Notes under the pieces: model-generated
Seen by the model: only the letters and a program-made list of their open reading frames with translations
Databases searched by the model: none
Told to the model about the DNA's origin: nothing
Shown here: one piece after another, positions 36,531 to 45,738 of the stretch
Position numbering within the stretch: position 1 is the first letter of the stretch
How the letters are laid out: each line of letters opens with the position of its first letter
Program-made: the position numbers and the translations under genes
DNA from: CAYGDP01 sp964348665
GTDB taxonomy: Bacteria > Verrucomicrobiota > Verrucomicrobiia > Palsa-1439 > CAYGDP01
NCBI GenBank assembly: GCA_964348665.1
Contig: CAYGDP010000012.1
Span: 44,733-108,732, forward strand
Direction of reading: 5' to 3'
DNA length: 64,000 nucleotides

Positions 36531-37464
36531 GCCGATGACGCGTCGGCAACCAAGTCTCTGGACTGGTCACCTCTATGGCATCCGTCTCGATAGCGAATGG
36601 CCGCTCCCTGGTTCGAATCTCCACCAATCACCCATCGGACAGGTTCGACTTCGCCGCGCCCCCCCGTCGGTTTTCCCAAAACCGCCATCGAAGGTTGGCT
36701 GGGCTTATCTAAAAAAAATCGCCGATGGCTCCGATTATCTTCGATGGCGCGGACAATTCGAATTTCTCGTCTCGCCGGACGGCCACCAAGTCTCCGCTCG
36801 AACGATCAATGGAAGCACACATGAATCGTTCCAAGCCTATTTCCTAACCCAAGCCCTCTCCTTTGCTCTTGTCAAACAAGGCATTGAACCGCTCCACGCG
36901 ACCGCCGTCGTCATCCACGGTGGCGTGGTTGCTTTCGCCGCTGATTGTGGTCTCGGAAAATCCACGTTAGCGGCGGCCTTTCTTGCTGCTGGTTACCCTC
37001 TTCTGACGGATGACCTTCTTGTTACCCAGCGACGCGCTCGCGAAATTATTGCTTTCCCCGGTTCACCGAGAATCAAACTCTTCCGGCAAATCGCCCACCG
37101 GATCCTCGGCAAACAATTTCATGGCATCCCCATGAACCGTCTCACTTCCAAACTCATCATTCCGCTCAACACCACAAGCTACCAAAATTATCCTGCTCCG
37201 CTCCGGACAATTTATATTCTTCAACCACCATCCAAATCACGCGTATCAATTCGATCCCTTTCTCCCCGCCGCGCGCTAATGGCGCTCATCGCCAACACGT
37301 CCAATCCCGTCTCCATCGATCCCGCTAGGCTCTCCCGCCAACTTCGCATCTTCACAAAAATCGTCGAGCGCGTCCCCGTCAAATCCCTCTCGTATCCTCG
37401 CAATCTCTCTCGCCTTCCTGATGTCATTGCTGCCATCGAACACGACATAACTCTTCATGTCTGA
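36523..37464 (+). CDS. HprK-like kinase of the lasso cluster
   Basis: From the ATG overlapping the A2 stop the protein has 313 residues; an ATG at 36484 inside A2 or one at 36535 are alternatives. The C-terminal half resembles HPr kinase/phosphorylase: P-loop ADCGLGKSTLAAAFL near residues 139-147 and the acidic YPLLTDDLLV. Homologues in lasso clusters such as paeninodin phosphorylate the C-terminal Ser of the precursor. Neither precursor here ends in Ser, so the target may be an internal Ser/Thr or a trimmed peptide. The assignment to the family is firm; the target is open. Confidence 0.8.
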   Translation: MRKPMTRRQPSLWTGHLYGIRLDSEWPLPGSNLHQSPIGQVRLRRAPPSVFPKPPSKVGWAYLKKIADGSDYLRWRGQFEFLVSPDGHQVSARTINGSTHESFQAYFLTQALSFALVKQGIEPLHATAVVIHGGVVAFAADCGLGKSTLAAAFLAAGYPLLTDDLLVTQRRAREIIAFPGSPRIKLFRQIAHRILGKQFHGIPMNRLTSKLIIPLNTTSYQNYPAPLRTIYILQPPSKSRVSIRSLSPRRALMALIANTSNPVSIDPARLSRQLRIFTKIVERVPVKSLSYPRNLSRLPDVIAAIEHDITLHV

Positions 37465-37516
37465 TGGCGATTGAATGGCATCCGATTTTCTGTCGTAAGC
37501 TGGTATAGTCGAAGCA

Positions 37517-39331
37517 ATGAGCGATGCCACCGTGTCCGGGAAAGTCCGAACGTTGTTCGGTCAACTTCCCCATCTCCCACGCGCACTCCGTCTCACTTGG
37601 GGAACCGCGCGCGGCTGGACTGTCGCTTGGGCGGGCTTGCTCGTCGTGCAAGGGTTGCTGCCTCTCGCGACGGTATTCATCGCGAAACTCGTGGTTGACA
37701 ATGTCGTCGCCGGATCGAAATCGGATGGTTCCTGGGATAAAATCCAGCCAGCCGTATTCTGGGTCATCCTTATGGCTGCGATTCTCCTTGTCTCGGAGTT
37801 ACTTCGGAGTCTCGGCGCGTGGATCCGAGCCGCGCAGGCTCAAATCCTTCGCGATCATCTCTCCACTCTGATTCATCAAAAGTCGGTGGAATTGGACATG
37901 GCGTTCTACGAGTCTCCCGATTATTTCGACCATCTGCATCGCGCCCGGGAAGAATCCGGTCATCGCCCCATCGCGTTGCTGGAAAGCGTTGGCAGTCTCG
38001 CGCAAAACACTCTCACCCTCGTCGCCATGGGCGCGGTCTTGCTGCAGTTCGGGCTTTGGTTGCCCATCGCTCTCGTGGTCAGCACGCTGCCCGCGCTGTT
38101 GGTTGTCTTGCATTACAGCACACGCCAACACGCTTGGCGACAGCAAGCCACGTCCGACGAACGCCGCGCTTGGTACTATGACTGGCTGCTAACCGCGCCG
38201 GAATCCGCCGCCGAGCTACGCTTGTTTGCCCTCGGTGATTATTTTCAAGCTGCCTTCCAAAAACTACGCGCCCGTCTGCGCGCTGATCAGATCCAGCTCG
38301 CGCGACAGCAGGCCTTCGCAGAAATCGCTGCCGCCACCGTCGGATTGGTCATTACCGGTGCAGCGGCGGCTTGGATGGTTTGGCAGGCAGCCAGAGGCGC
38401 TGTTTCGCTCGGTGACCTCGCGCTTTTCTATGTTGCGTTTAACCACGGCCAAACACTCATGCGCGCGCTGCTGCATAACGTCGGCCAAATCTATGCCAAC
38501 ACGCTATTCCTCGGTGATCTGTTCGAGTTTCTGTCGCTGGCGCCGAAAATGACCGCCCCACTCACACCAATAACCCTGCCAAACACCGCGGAGATTTCGT
38601 TTCGTGATGTGAACTTCCATTATCCGGCCAGCGAACGCGTTGCTCTCCGCGAGTTTACTTTGAGAATACATGCAGGACAAATCTCTGCCATCGTCGGCCC
38701 TAACGGCGCTGGCAAAAGCACCCTGGTCAAATTGCTCTGCCGCTTTTACGACCCCGATTCCGGTGTCATCACCCTTGGCGGCGTGGATCTGCGCGAATTG
38801 AACATTGAGGAGCTTCGCTCGAACATCAGTGTATTATTCCAACAACCCATTCATTACAACATGACCGCCGCCGAAAATATCCGGCTCGGCAATTTGCAAA
38901 ACAACGGCGCTATGAACATCGAAACTGCCGCGCGCGCGGCGTGGGCCGACCAAACCATCGCGCGTTTGCCGCAACAATACGAAACTCCTCTGGGCAAATG
39001 GTTCGATGGCGGCACCGACTTGAGCGTCGGTGAATGGCAACGTCTCGCGCTGGCGCGCGCCCTGGTTCGGCCGTCGCCGATTTTGTTGCTCGACGAGCCG
39101 ACTAGCGCGATGGATTCATGGACGGAGGCGCAGTGGGTTCGGAAACTGCGCGAGACTGTCGCGGGCCGGACGGTCCTTATGATTACCCATCGGTTCACGA
39201 CCGCAATGTGCGCGGATAAGATTTACGTAATGGACGACGGACGAATTGTGGAAGCCGGCAACCACACCGAATTACTGCAAAGCAACGGCCTCTACGCGCA
39301 GTCATGGTTATCGCAGACGGAGAAGAAATGA
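37517..39331 (+). CDS. ABC transporter (ATPase fused to membrane domain), probable lasso peptide exporter
   Basis: The protein has 604 residues: an N-terminal six-helix exporter membrane domain and a C-terminal ATPase. Walker A is GPNGAGKSTL near residue 393, the signature is LSVGEWQRLALARAL near 502, and Walker B is ILLLDEPTSAMD near 521, followed by the His switch MITHRF. It matches the D-type exporter of lasso operons, which gives export and self-immunity. A 52-bp gap precedes the start. The N-terminal domain lacks a peptidase C39 part, as expected because B2 cuts the leader. Confidence 0.9.
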   Translation: MSDATVSGKVRTLFGQLPHLPRALRLTWGTARGWTVAWAGLLVVQGLLPLATVFIAKLVVDNVVAGSKSDGSWDKIQPAVFWVILMAAILLVSELLRSLGAWIRAAQAQILRDHLSTLIHQKSVELDMAFYESPDYFDHLHRAREESGHRPIALLESVGSLAQNTLTLVAMGAVLLQFGLWLPIALVVSTLPALLVVLHYSTRQHAWRQQATSDERRAWYYDWLLTAPESAAELRLFALGDYFQAAFQKLRARLRADQIQLARQQAFAEIAAATVGLVITGAAAAWMVWQAARGAVSLGDLALFYVAFNHGQTLMRALLHNVGQIYANTLFLGDLFEFLSLAPKMTAPLTPITLPNTAEISFRDVNFHYPASERVALREFTLRIHAGQISAIVGPNGAGKSTLVKLLCRFYDPDSGVITLGGVDLRELNIEELRSNISVLFQQPIHYNMTAAENIRLGNLQNNGAMNIETAARAAWADQTIARLPQQYETPLGKWFDGGTDLSVGEWQRLALARALVRPSPILLLDEPTSAMDSWTEAQWVRKLRETVAGRTVLMITHRFTTAMCADKIYVMDDGRIVEAGNHTELLQSNGLYAQSWLSQTEKK

Positions 39332-40437
39332 CTCCCGAAGTCGAACTTCTTCTCTGTTGCGCTCGCCTGAAGCTTGATGAAGCCCGGATATCCCAGTTGA
39401 AGTCCCTCGTGTCACAGGAAATCCAATGGGATCGAGTGCTCACGGTTGCGAACCGCCACGGTCTCATGCCGTTGGTCTACTGGCATGTCACTGCTACCGT
39501 GCCAACGGCCGTGCCAGCAACATTACGCGAGGCGTTCCATGCCCACGCGAAACAAAATCTATTTCTCTCCGGTGAGTTGGTCAAAATCCTTTGCCACCTC
39601 GATTCCACAGGCGTCCGCGCAATCGCGTTCAAAGGCCCCGTTTTGGCCGAGACACTCTACGGCAATCTCGCGCTCCGCCAATTTGATGACCTTGATATCG
39701 TAATTGACCAGCGCGACTTCGATCGCGCGCGAAACGCCTTGCATGAGATCGGCCTGTTTCCGCCGACAAATACCGATTCTAGGACAATCGTGCGTTGTGA
39801 CTATGAATGCTCGTTTGCTCCTGCGGACAACTCATATTTTATGGAAGTCCAATGGGCTTTTGCGCCGCCGTATTTCCCGCTCCGATTGACGCCCGATGAT
39901 CTATGGACACGATTGGAACCAATTACATTTGCCAACTCCACGATCGCGACCTTTCGACGCGAAGATTTGGTGCTATTGCTCTGTCTCCACGGCGCCAAAC
40001 ATCTTTGGGGACGACTGGAATGGATAACCACCGTGGCAGAACTGATGCACCAGCCGCTCGACTGGGATGCAATCCGAAAACAAACTACCACTCTCGGCTG
40101 CGACCGGATTGTCCGGCTTGGAACGCATCTTGCAACTTCAGTATTGGATGCCCCCATGCCGGATGACTTTCGGGCCGACCCTCTCATTAAAGCCATCGCC
40201 ACTGATATCCAAGAAAATATGTTTTGCGATAGCGCTCGTATTTCGCCGTTGACGATGTGCCGGTTTCATATGAGAGTGCGTGAGCGCTTCCTCGATCGCA
40301 TCCGTCACGCCTGCCGGTTTCTGCTGTACCCGACCCTCAACGATGTGCAAACCCTTTGGCTGCCTACCCCGCTGTTTCCGATCTACGGCATTGTCCGGCC
40401 ATTTCGGCTCCTGCTGAAATATGGGACACAAGGTTAA
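39328..40437 (+). CDS. Nucleotidyltransferase-fold protein of the lasso cluster (NTP_transf_5-like)
   Basis: Starting at the ATG overlapping the exporter stop (ATGA) gives 369 residues. The nucleotidyltransferase pattern is in IAFKGPVLAETLYGNLALRQFDDLDIVI, with the two metal-binding Asp residues in DDLDIVID. VLLLCLHGAKHLWGRLEWITTVAEL follows as in the family. Such proteins occur with HprK-like kinases in paeninodin-type lasso clusters, where their product is poorly known. It may modify the phosphorylated peptide. It is the last gene of the cluster. Confidence 0.82.
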   Translation: MTPEVELLLCCARLKLDEARISQLKSLVSQEIQWDRVLTVANRHGLMPLVYWHVTATVPTAVPATLREAFHAHAKQNLFLSGELVKILCHLDSTGVRAIAFKGPVLAETLYGNLALRQFDDLDIVIDQRDFDRARNALHEIGLFPPTNTDSRTIVRCDYECSFAPADNSYFMEVQWAFAPPYFPLRLTPDDLWTRLEPITFANSTIATFRREDLVLLLCLHGAKHLWGRLEWITTVAELMHQPLDWDAIRKQTTTLGCDRIVRLGTHLATSVLDAPMPDDFRADPLIKAIATDIQENMFCDSARISPLTMCRFHMRVRERFLDRIRHACRFLLYPTLNDVQTLWLPTPLFPIYGIVRPFRLLLKYGTQG

Positions 40438-40521
40438 CGGTCGTCGCTTTTGGCTGGATGACTGGATCTCCCAAGGCAAGCTTGACAGGGTACGTTTAGA
40501 GTGTAATAGAAGGAAACTCTG

Positions 40522-42336
40522 ATGAAGCCGTGGCACATGGGAACAAGAATCCTAGCCCTGTTGGCTTGCTGCTCACTCTGTTTGCCCAGCGTTGATGCAA
40601 AAGAAAAGAAAGTTCCAATCGGCGCAGAGTCCGAAAAATTCACCTTCAAGGACATTCGGTATCTTCCCCGAACGCTGGATGATTTTGGCCAGCCAAAGGC
40701 GTTCGTGATCATATTCACCACGACCAGTTGTCCGCTGGTGCAGCGCTATCTGCCCCGGCTCAAGGAGCTTGCCGCGCAGTACCACAACGAGGGAGTTCGG
40801 TTTCTCGCCATCAACGTCGGCGACGACGATTCGATCCAGCAGGTTGCCTATCAAGCCCTGGAATACGGCGTGGAATTTCCATTTGTGAAAGATTTTGACG
40901 GCCAATGCGCCCGCGCGTTGGGAGTCAATCGCACGCCGGAAGCCGTCGTGCTGGATGCCGACCGAAAAATTCGATATCGCGGTCGCATTGACAATCAATA
41001 CCGGCTTGGAGGCGTAAAACCCTCAGCCGACCGACAAGATTTGAAAGAAGCAATCGAAGACGTTTTAGTGGGACGGAAAGTCAAGGTCGCTGAAACTGCT
41101 GTGGATGGTTGCGCTATTACGTTTCCGGAAAAACGCCCACCCAATAAAACGCCTACTTATGCCAAAGATGTCGCGCCCCTGATCAACAAGCATTGCGTCG
41201 AATGTCATCGCCCCGGAACGACCGCGCCGTTTGCGTTGACCTCGTATGAGACGGTCGCGTCGAAAGCCACCATGGTTGCGGAAGTTGTCGAGGAACAACG
41301 GATGCCGCCCTGGTTCGCGCATCCGGGCTTTGGCAAATTCATCAACCAACGCGGCCTGACAACGGACGAACGCAAAATCATCGTGCAATGGGGTCGCGGT
41401 GAAAAGAAGCCGGGAAACCTCGCTCAAGCGCCCAAACCACCGGAGTTTTCCGATGCAAAATGGCAGATCGGCCAACCCGACTTGATCATCAAGGCAGCGC
41501 TCCCGGAAAAACTGCCCGCCACCGGATACATCCCCTACCGCTACGTCATTCTGCCACACATTTTCACGCACGACACCTGGGTGCAAGGGATCGAAATCAT
41601 GCCCGGCAATCCCCGCGTCGTGCATCACGCAAATCTAGGCTACGCCAAACTGCCGGAAGGGTTTGATGAAACACGTAACTTTCTGACCGGCAAAGTGCCG
41701 GGAGGAATTCCTGTCGATCTCGATGCCGGACTGGCAATGATGATTCCCAAAGGATCGGTGTTGGCGTTGCAAATCCACTACGTCACCACCGGCAAGGAGG
41801 AAACCGATCAAATTGCCGTCGGCCTCCGTTTCGCAAAGGAACCCATCCGGAAACGCATCCGGTACAAAATCATAGCCGATTACCGATTCCGGATTCCACC
41901 GGGAACCCCGGCTCATCCTGTCTCCGCCACAAGAGAACTGGAATGCGATGCGACCGGGGTCGGTCTGTTCATGCATATGCATTTGCGGGGCAAAGACAGC
42001 ACATTTATCGCCCACCATCCAGATGGTAAAAAAGAGACCTTGCTCGTGCTGCCCAACTACAGTTTCGACTGGCAATTGGGTTACGTGTGGCCGCGTGATA
42101 CCATCCGATTTCCGAAAGGAACAAAAGTCGAGTGCAGCTCGCACTTCGACAACTCACCGTTTAATCCTTACAATCCCGACCCGAAAGCCACCGTCCGGAA
42201 CGGTCCGCAAACCTTCAACGAAATGATGCAAGGATTCTTCTTCTACACTGACAACGCCGAAGACTTGAATCTACGAGTGGATCCGAAGACCGGCGCCGAA
42301 ATCAAAACCAGCACACCGCCTATGGTAACGAAGTAA
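40522..42336 (+). CDS. Secreted thioredoxin-like/CxxCH/copper type II monooxygenase-like fusion protein
   Basis: This 604-residue protein has a signal peptide (LALLACCSLCLPSVDA). It has a redoxin-like domain (VIIFTTTSCPLVQRYLPRL, about residues 60-190), a haem-type CxxCH (HCVECHRPGT near residue 230) and a copper-monooxygenase-like C-terminal half with His motifs (VVHHANLGYAK, LQIHYVTTG, LFMHMHLRGKD). This layout is common in Verrucomicrobia and Planctomycetes, with unknown substrate. The start is preceded by AGAAGGAA. A TTGACA at 40482-40487 upstream has only a 14-base gap to TGTAAT, so a promoter there is doubtful. Confidence 0.83.
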   Translation: MKPWHMGTRILALLACCSLCLPSVDAKEKKVPIGAESEKFTFKDIRYLPRTLDDFGQPKAFVIIFTTTSCPLVQRYLPRLKELAAQYHNEGVRFLAINVGDDDSIQQVAYQALEYGVEFPFVKDFDGQCARALGVNRTPEAVVLDADRKIRYRGRIDNQYRLGGVKPSADRQDLKEAIEDVLVGRKVKVAETAVDGCAITFPEKRPPNKTPTYAKDVAPLINKHCVECHRPGTTAPFALTSYETVASKATMVAEVVEEQRMPPWFAHPGFGKFINQRGLTTDERKIIVQWGRGEKKPGNLAQAPKPPEFSDAKWQIGQPDLIIKAALPEKLPATGYIPYRYVILPHIFTHDTWVQGIEIMPGNPRVVHHANLGYAKLPEGFDETRNFLTGKVPGGIPVDLDAGLAMMIPKGSVLALQIHYVTTGKEETDQIAVGLRFAKEPIRKRIRYKIIADYRFRIPPGTPAHPVSATRELECDATGVGLFMHMHLRGKDSTFIAHHPDGKKETLLVLPNYSFDWQLGYVWPRDTIRFPKGTKVECSSHFDNSPFNPYNPDPKATVRNGPQTFNEMMQGFFFYTDNAEDLNLRVDPKTGAEIKTSTPPMVTK

Positions 42337-42354
42337 TTTGTTGAAAGATAACTC

Positions 42355-43710
42355 ATGAGATTCCGCCATGCCATCGCGTTGCTCGGTCTCGTGCTTGTGC
42401 TGGGTTCCGGTCTTCGGTCGGCAGAGCCCTCTTCTCCCCGCTGGCCACAATTTCGTGGCCCCGGTTCTCTCTCCATTTCTACTGCTGCGAATCTGCCAAT
42501 CACCTGGAGCGCGGACCGGAATGTTGCGTGGAAAACCTCCATCCCCGGTCTTGGGTGGTCGTCTCCTATCGTGTGGGATGATAAAATCTTTCTAACGACC
42601 GTGGTCAGTGAGAAGGAAACGGAGACGCCTAAAAAAGGCCTGTATTTCGGTGGTGAACGTCTGACCGTGCCGACGGATACACATCGCTGGCTTGTGCTCT
42701 GCCTTGATTTAGCAAGCGGAAAAATTCTCTGGCAACAAGAAGCGGTCAAAGGTATGCCCACCAGCCGTCGCCATGTCAAAAATACCTACGCATCCGAAAC
42801 TCCCGTCACCGATGGGAAACGCGTGTATGCTTGTTTCGGCAATGTCGGCCTGTTCAGTTTCGATTTCAACGGCAAATTAATCTGGTCGCAAAAACTCCCG
42901 AGCTACCCGACGCGTTATGGTTGGGGCACCGCTGCGTCGCCCGTACTGCATCGCGATCGCCTCTATCTGGTCAATGACAACGACGCCAAATCTTCTCTAG
43001 CCGCCTACGATGCTGAAACGGGGCGGGAACTCTGGCGGGTTGACCGTGACGAAAAAAGCAACTGGGCTACTCCTTATATTTGGGAAAACGAGAAACGCAC
43101 CGAAATCATCACGCCCGGTACTCGTCGCATCCGTTCCTACGATCTGGATGGCAAACTGCTGTGGGAATTAGGCGGTATGTCGTCTATTGTAATTCCCACC
43201 CCGTTCGCGCGAGACAACCTACTTTATGTTTGCTCCGGCTACGTGGGTGACAAGACTCGTCCCGTGTATGCCATCCGTCCCGGCGCCAGCGGCGATATTT
43301 CCCTGAAGGATGGCCAGACGGCCAACGAGTTTATCGCCTGGCACGACCCGACCGCGGGTCCCTATAATCCGTCGCCGTTGTTGTACGGTGATTATTTTTA
43401 TGTGCTGTACGATTTTGGATTCTTGAGTTGCCGGGAGGCAAAAACTGGCCGGGAAATTTATGGCAAACAACGGCTCAACACCACCGGCACGTCCGCGTTT
43501 ACGACTTCGCCGTGGGCTTACGACAACAAAATATTCTGCTTGAGCGAAGACGGCGACACCTTCGTGGTGCAGGCGGGCCCGGAATACAAACTCCTTGCCA
43601 AAAACAGTCTCGGCGAAATGTCCATGGCTTGCCCGGCCATCGGTGGCAATCGGTTACTCATCCGTACGTCGGCCAGCTTGTTCTGCATCCAAAACCAAGT
43701 GGGGAAATAA
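42355..43710 (+). CDS. Secreted PQQ-like beta-propeller protein
   Basis: This 451-residue protein has a signal peptide (HAIALLGLVLVLGSGLRSAE). Propeller blades are marked by VAWKTSIPGLGWSSPIVWDDKIFL, LCLDLASGKILWQQEAV and LAAYDAETGRELWRVDRD. The opening PRWPQFRGPGSLSI is the usual start of this family in Verrucomicrobia and Planctomycetes. It lies 18 bases after the copper-monooxygenase-like gene and is probably cotranscribed. It may be a structural or electron-transfer protein rather than a real PQQ dehydrogenase, as no catalytic set is obvious. It ends three bases before the convergent aldehyde dehydrogenase. Confidence 0.85.
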   Translation: MRFRHAIALLGLVLVLGSGLRSAEPSSPRWPQFRGPGSLSISTAANLPITWSADRNVAWKTSIPGLGWSSPIVWDDKIFLTTVVSEKETETPKKGLYFGGERLTVPTDTHRWLVLCLDLASGKILWQQEAVKGMPTSRRHVKNTYASETPVTDGKRVYACFGNVGLFSFDFNGKLIWSQKLPSYPTRYGWGTAASPVLHRDRLYLVNDNDAKSSLAAYDAETGRELWRVDRDEKSNWATPYIWENEKRTEIITPGTRRIRSYDLDGKLLWELGGMSSIVIPTPFARDNLLYVCSGYVGDKTRPVYAIRPGASGDISLKDGQTANEFIAWHDPTAGPYNPSPLLYGDYFYVLYDFGFLSCREAKTGREIYGKQRLNTTGTSAFTTSPWAYDNKIFCLSEDGDTFVVQAGPEYKLLAKNSLGEMSMACPAIGGNRLLIRTSASLFCIQNQVGK

Positions 43711-43713
43711 CCG

Positions 43714-45246
43714 TCAAATCCATTTCTTTAAACCCCATTTATGAAGCATTTTGGATAGGAATTTGAGACGCTGAACCTGTTTATCGGAATAAGGAAACCA
43801 CCACGGATTCGTTTTCATTGGCAGGGCGTCCCAGTTGACATGTTTCATCCGCACAAATTCGCGTAATCCATGCCGCGAATGCATTACGCCTAGCCCGCTC
43901 TCTTTCCAACCGAACCATGGCGTCTCCGCCGCGCCGTGCGTGAACATTACATCGTTGAGGATGACCGTGCCCACCGCGAGTTGCGCCGCTATTTGTTTGC
44001 CGCGATCAGTGTCCGTTGTCCAAACGCTGGCTGTCAATCCGTAATTGGAACGGTTGGCTTCGCGAATGGCTTCCGCTTCGTCTTTGACCACCTGAATCGG
44101 TAAAACTGGTCCGAATGTTTCTTCCTGCATCACACGCATGGAGTTGTTCACGTTGACCAGGATCGTCGGCTCAAAGAAATTTCCCTTCAATGATTCAATC
44201 CGCTTCCCGCCCGTAAGCGCTTTCGCACCTTTTGCGATCGCATCATTGACGTGTTCAGTAACGATTTGAAGCTGCTCTGCGCTGATGAGCGGACCGATGT
44301 CTCGTGGTTCCCGGTCGTCCTGACCGATCCGAAGTTGTTTGGTTGCTGTCACAACAGAACCAATAAACCTCTCCGCGATGGATTCCGCGACATAGAGTCG
44401 CTCGACCGAAGCGCATGCCTGTCCGCAATTGGCGAATGCACCCCATACCGCTCCGTTCACCGCGCGCTCGAACGGCGCGTCGGCGCACACAATCATCGCG
44501 TCCTTGCCGCCGAGTTCCAAGACCACCGGCAACAGACGACGCGCGGCGATTTCAGCGATTTTCTTTCCCGTGTGAACGCTTCCGGTAAAGATAATTTTGT
44601 CAATCGCCGACTCGACCAGTGCGGCTCCGGTCGTGCTGTCGCCAGTCAAGACCTGAAGGAGACCTTCGGGCAATCCAGCATTGCGAAAAAGGTCGCCAAT
44701 TTTCAAACCGACCAGCGGTGTGGATTCGGAAGGCTTGAGCAACACGGCGTTACCCGCCATCAACGCCATCACGACGCCGCCCAGGGGGATCGAGAATGGA
44801 AAATTCCAGGGGGAGATGACCCCGACGACACCGAGCGGCTCGAATCGGATGCACGAACGTTTATTGCGACACACCGATAGCGAGAATTGTTCGTCTCGCA
44901 AAAACTTCTCCGTCTTGCGCGCGAAATAATCCATCAAGTTCGCCGAAGGTAGGACTTCGGTCGCGAGAGCTTCCACCGAGGGTTTGCCGGTTTCGATCGA
45001 GATCAGATTGGATATTTCATCCTGACGCTCCACAAGGAGATGTTTGGCCTGCAAAACGATCCGAGCGCGTTCGCGAATCGGGCGCGAAGCCCACGCGGAT
45101 TGCGCGGTGCGCGCTTTGGCAAGAGCCTGACGGATTTCATCAACACCGAGAATTGGCGAGCGCCCCAGTTCTTTCCCGGTGACGGGATTGCGCGAACCAA
45201 CTTCCTTGGTTAACTCGGGAGAAGATTGAGAACCACTTGGATTCAT
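43714..45246 (-). CDS. NAD(P)-dependent aldehyde dehydrogenase
   Basis: This 510-residue ALDH superfamily enzyme has the cofactor-binding VGVISPWNFPFSIPLG and FTGSVHTGKKI, the general-base Glu in VVLELGGKDAMIV and the nucleophile Cys278 in NCGQACASVERLYV. GPVLPIQVVKDEAEAI and NYGLTASVWTTD complete the pattern. The C-terminal tail (about 50 residues, PYSDKQVQRLKFLSKML) is longer than in many ALDHs and is shared by fatty-aldehyde or membrane-associated members. Substrate is not evident. It converges on the propeller gene with only three bases between stops. Confidence 0.9.
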   Translation of the reverse strand: MNPSGSQSSPELTKEVGSRNPVTGKELGRSPILGVDEIRQALAKARTAQSAWASRPIRERARIVLQAKHLLVERQDEISNLISIETGKPSVEALATEVLPSANLMDYFARKTEKFLRDEQFSLSVCRNKRSCIRFEPLGVVGVISPWNFPFSIPLGGVVMALMAGNAVLLKPSESTPLVGLKIGDLFRNAGLPEGLLQVLTGDSTTGAALVESAIDKIIFTGSVHTGKKIAEIAARRLLPVVLELGGKDAMIVCADAPFERAVNGAVWGAFANCGQACASVERLYVAESIAERFIGSVVTATKQLRIGQDDREPRDIGPLISAEQLQIVTEHVNDAIAKGAKALTGGKRIESLKGNFFEPTILVNVNNSMRVMQEETFGPVLPIQVVKDEAEAIREANRSNYGLTASVWTTDTDRGKQIAAQLAVGTVILNDVMFTHGAAETPWFGWKESGLGVMHSRHGLREFVRMKHVNWDALPMKTNPWWFPYSDKQVQRLKFLSKMLHKWGLKKWI

Positions 45247-45329
45247 GGAAGGGATATATACTCGAAACAGCAGAGTGGAACAGAGAAATAACGTGAGTTG
45301 GCGCAGGCGACTCTACTCCAACAAAATGG

Positions 45330-45638
45330 TCAAGTGTCAACCTGCTCGGATAAATTTTCTGATCGAGCTGCACTGACCTCCTCAAGGCTAGACCGAAGCA
45401 TGAGCCGCAATGTCCGCTTTCCTGTCGAGGTTTTAAGGTATTGCTCCCGTCGCATCGCATCAGTTTTTGACAAATAGTATTCGCAGAATAACAGGGAGAA
45501 CGGTCGGCGCGGCGCTGTGCTGCGTGACCGGCCATGAAAATGGTCGGTGAGCCGTTTTTTAAGGTCTGTTGTGTATCCGGTGTAGAGGTCACCGTCCTTC
45601 CAGCTATAGAGTATGTATACGCAATAGCTAAGTTTCAT
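45330..45638 (-). CDS. GIY-YIG domain endonuclease-like protein
   Basis: From the ATG at 45638 this small protein has 102 residues; an ATG four codons upstream is an alternative. The domain signature is YCVYILYSWKDGDLYTGYTTDLKKRL, with the GIY-YIG equivalent as VYI...YTG, the Arg in KKRL, and the following CEYYLSKTDAMRREQYLK. Single-domain proteins of this kind (YhbQ/UPF0213-like) are nucleases of uncertain role. It is downstream of the tRNA gene on the same strand, with two hairpins between. Confidence 0.83.
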   Translation of the reverse strand: MKLSYCVYILYSWKDGDLYTGYTTDLKKRLTDHFHGRSRSTAPRRPFSLLFCEYYLSKTDAMRREQYLKTSTGKRTLRLMLRSSLEEVSAARSENLSEQVDT

Positions 45639-45672
45639 CGTCCATGACATCGCATAGAATCATTGTTGGCCA

Positions 45673-45698
45673 GCGAAGCAGAGCCTTGCTCGCTTCGC
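45673..45698. repeat. Strong hairpin downstream of tRNA-Gln
   Basis: GCGAAGC-A-GAGC pairs with GCTC-GCTTCGC around a CTT loop, with one bulged A. It lies just after another hairpin and before the GIY-YIG gene. It may stop or process the tRNA transcript but lacks a clear T-run. Confidence 0.6.
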
Positions 45699-45700
45699 GG

Positions 45701-45738
45701 CCATGGAGCGTGTCGCCTCTGGCGACTCTGCTCCATGG
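45701..45738. repeat. Long inverted repeat touching the 3' end of tRNA-Gln
   Basis: The outer arms CCATGGAGC and GCTCCATGG and the inner arms GTCGCC and GGCGAC form a two-part stem with a TCT loop. The arm overlaps the encoded CCA end of the tRNA. It could be a transcription stop, a processing signal or a palindromic element inserted at the tRNA end. Confidence 0.65.

Noticed and set aside
40482..40507. Promoter TTGACA/TGTAAT before the copper-monooxygenase-like gene
   Set aside because: The spacer is only 14 bases, too short for a normal sigma-70 promoter.
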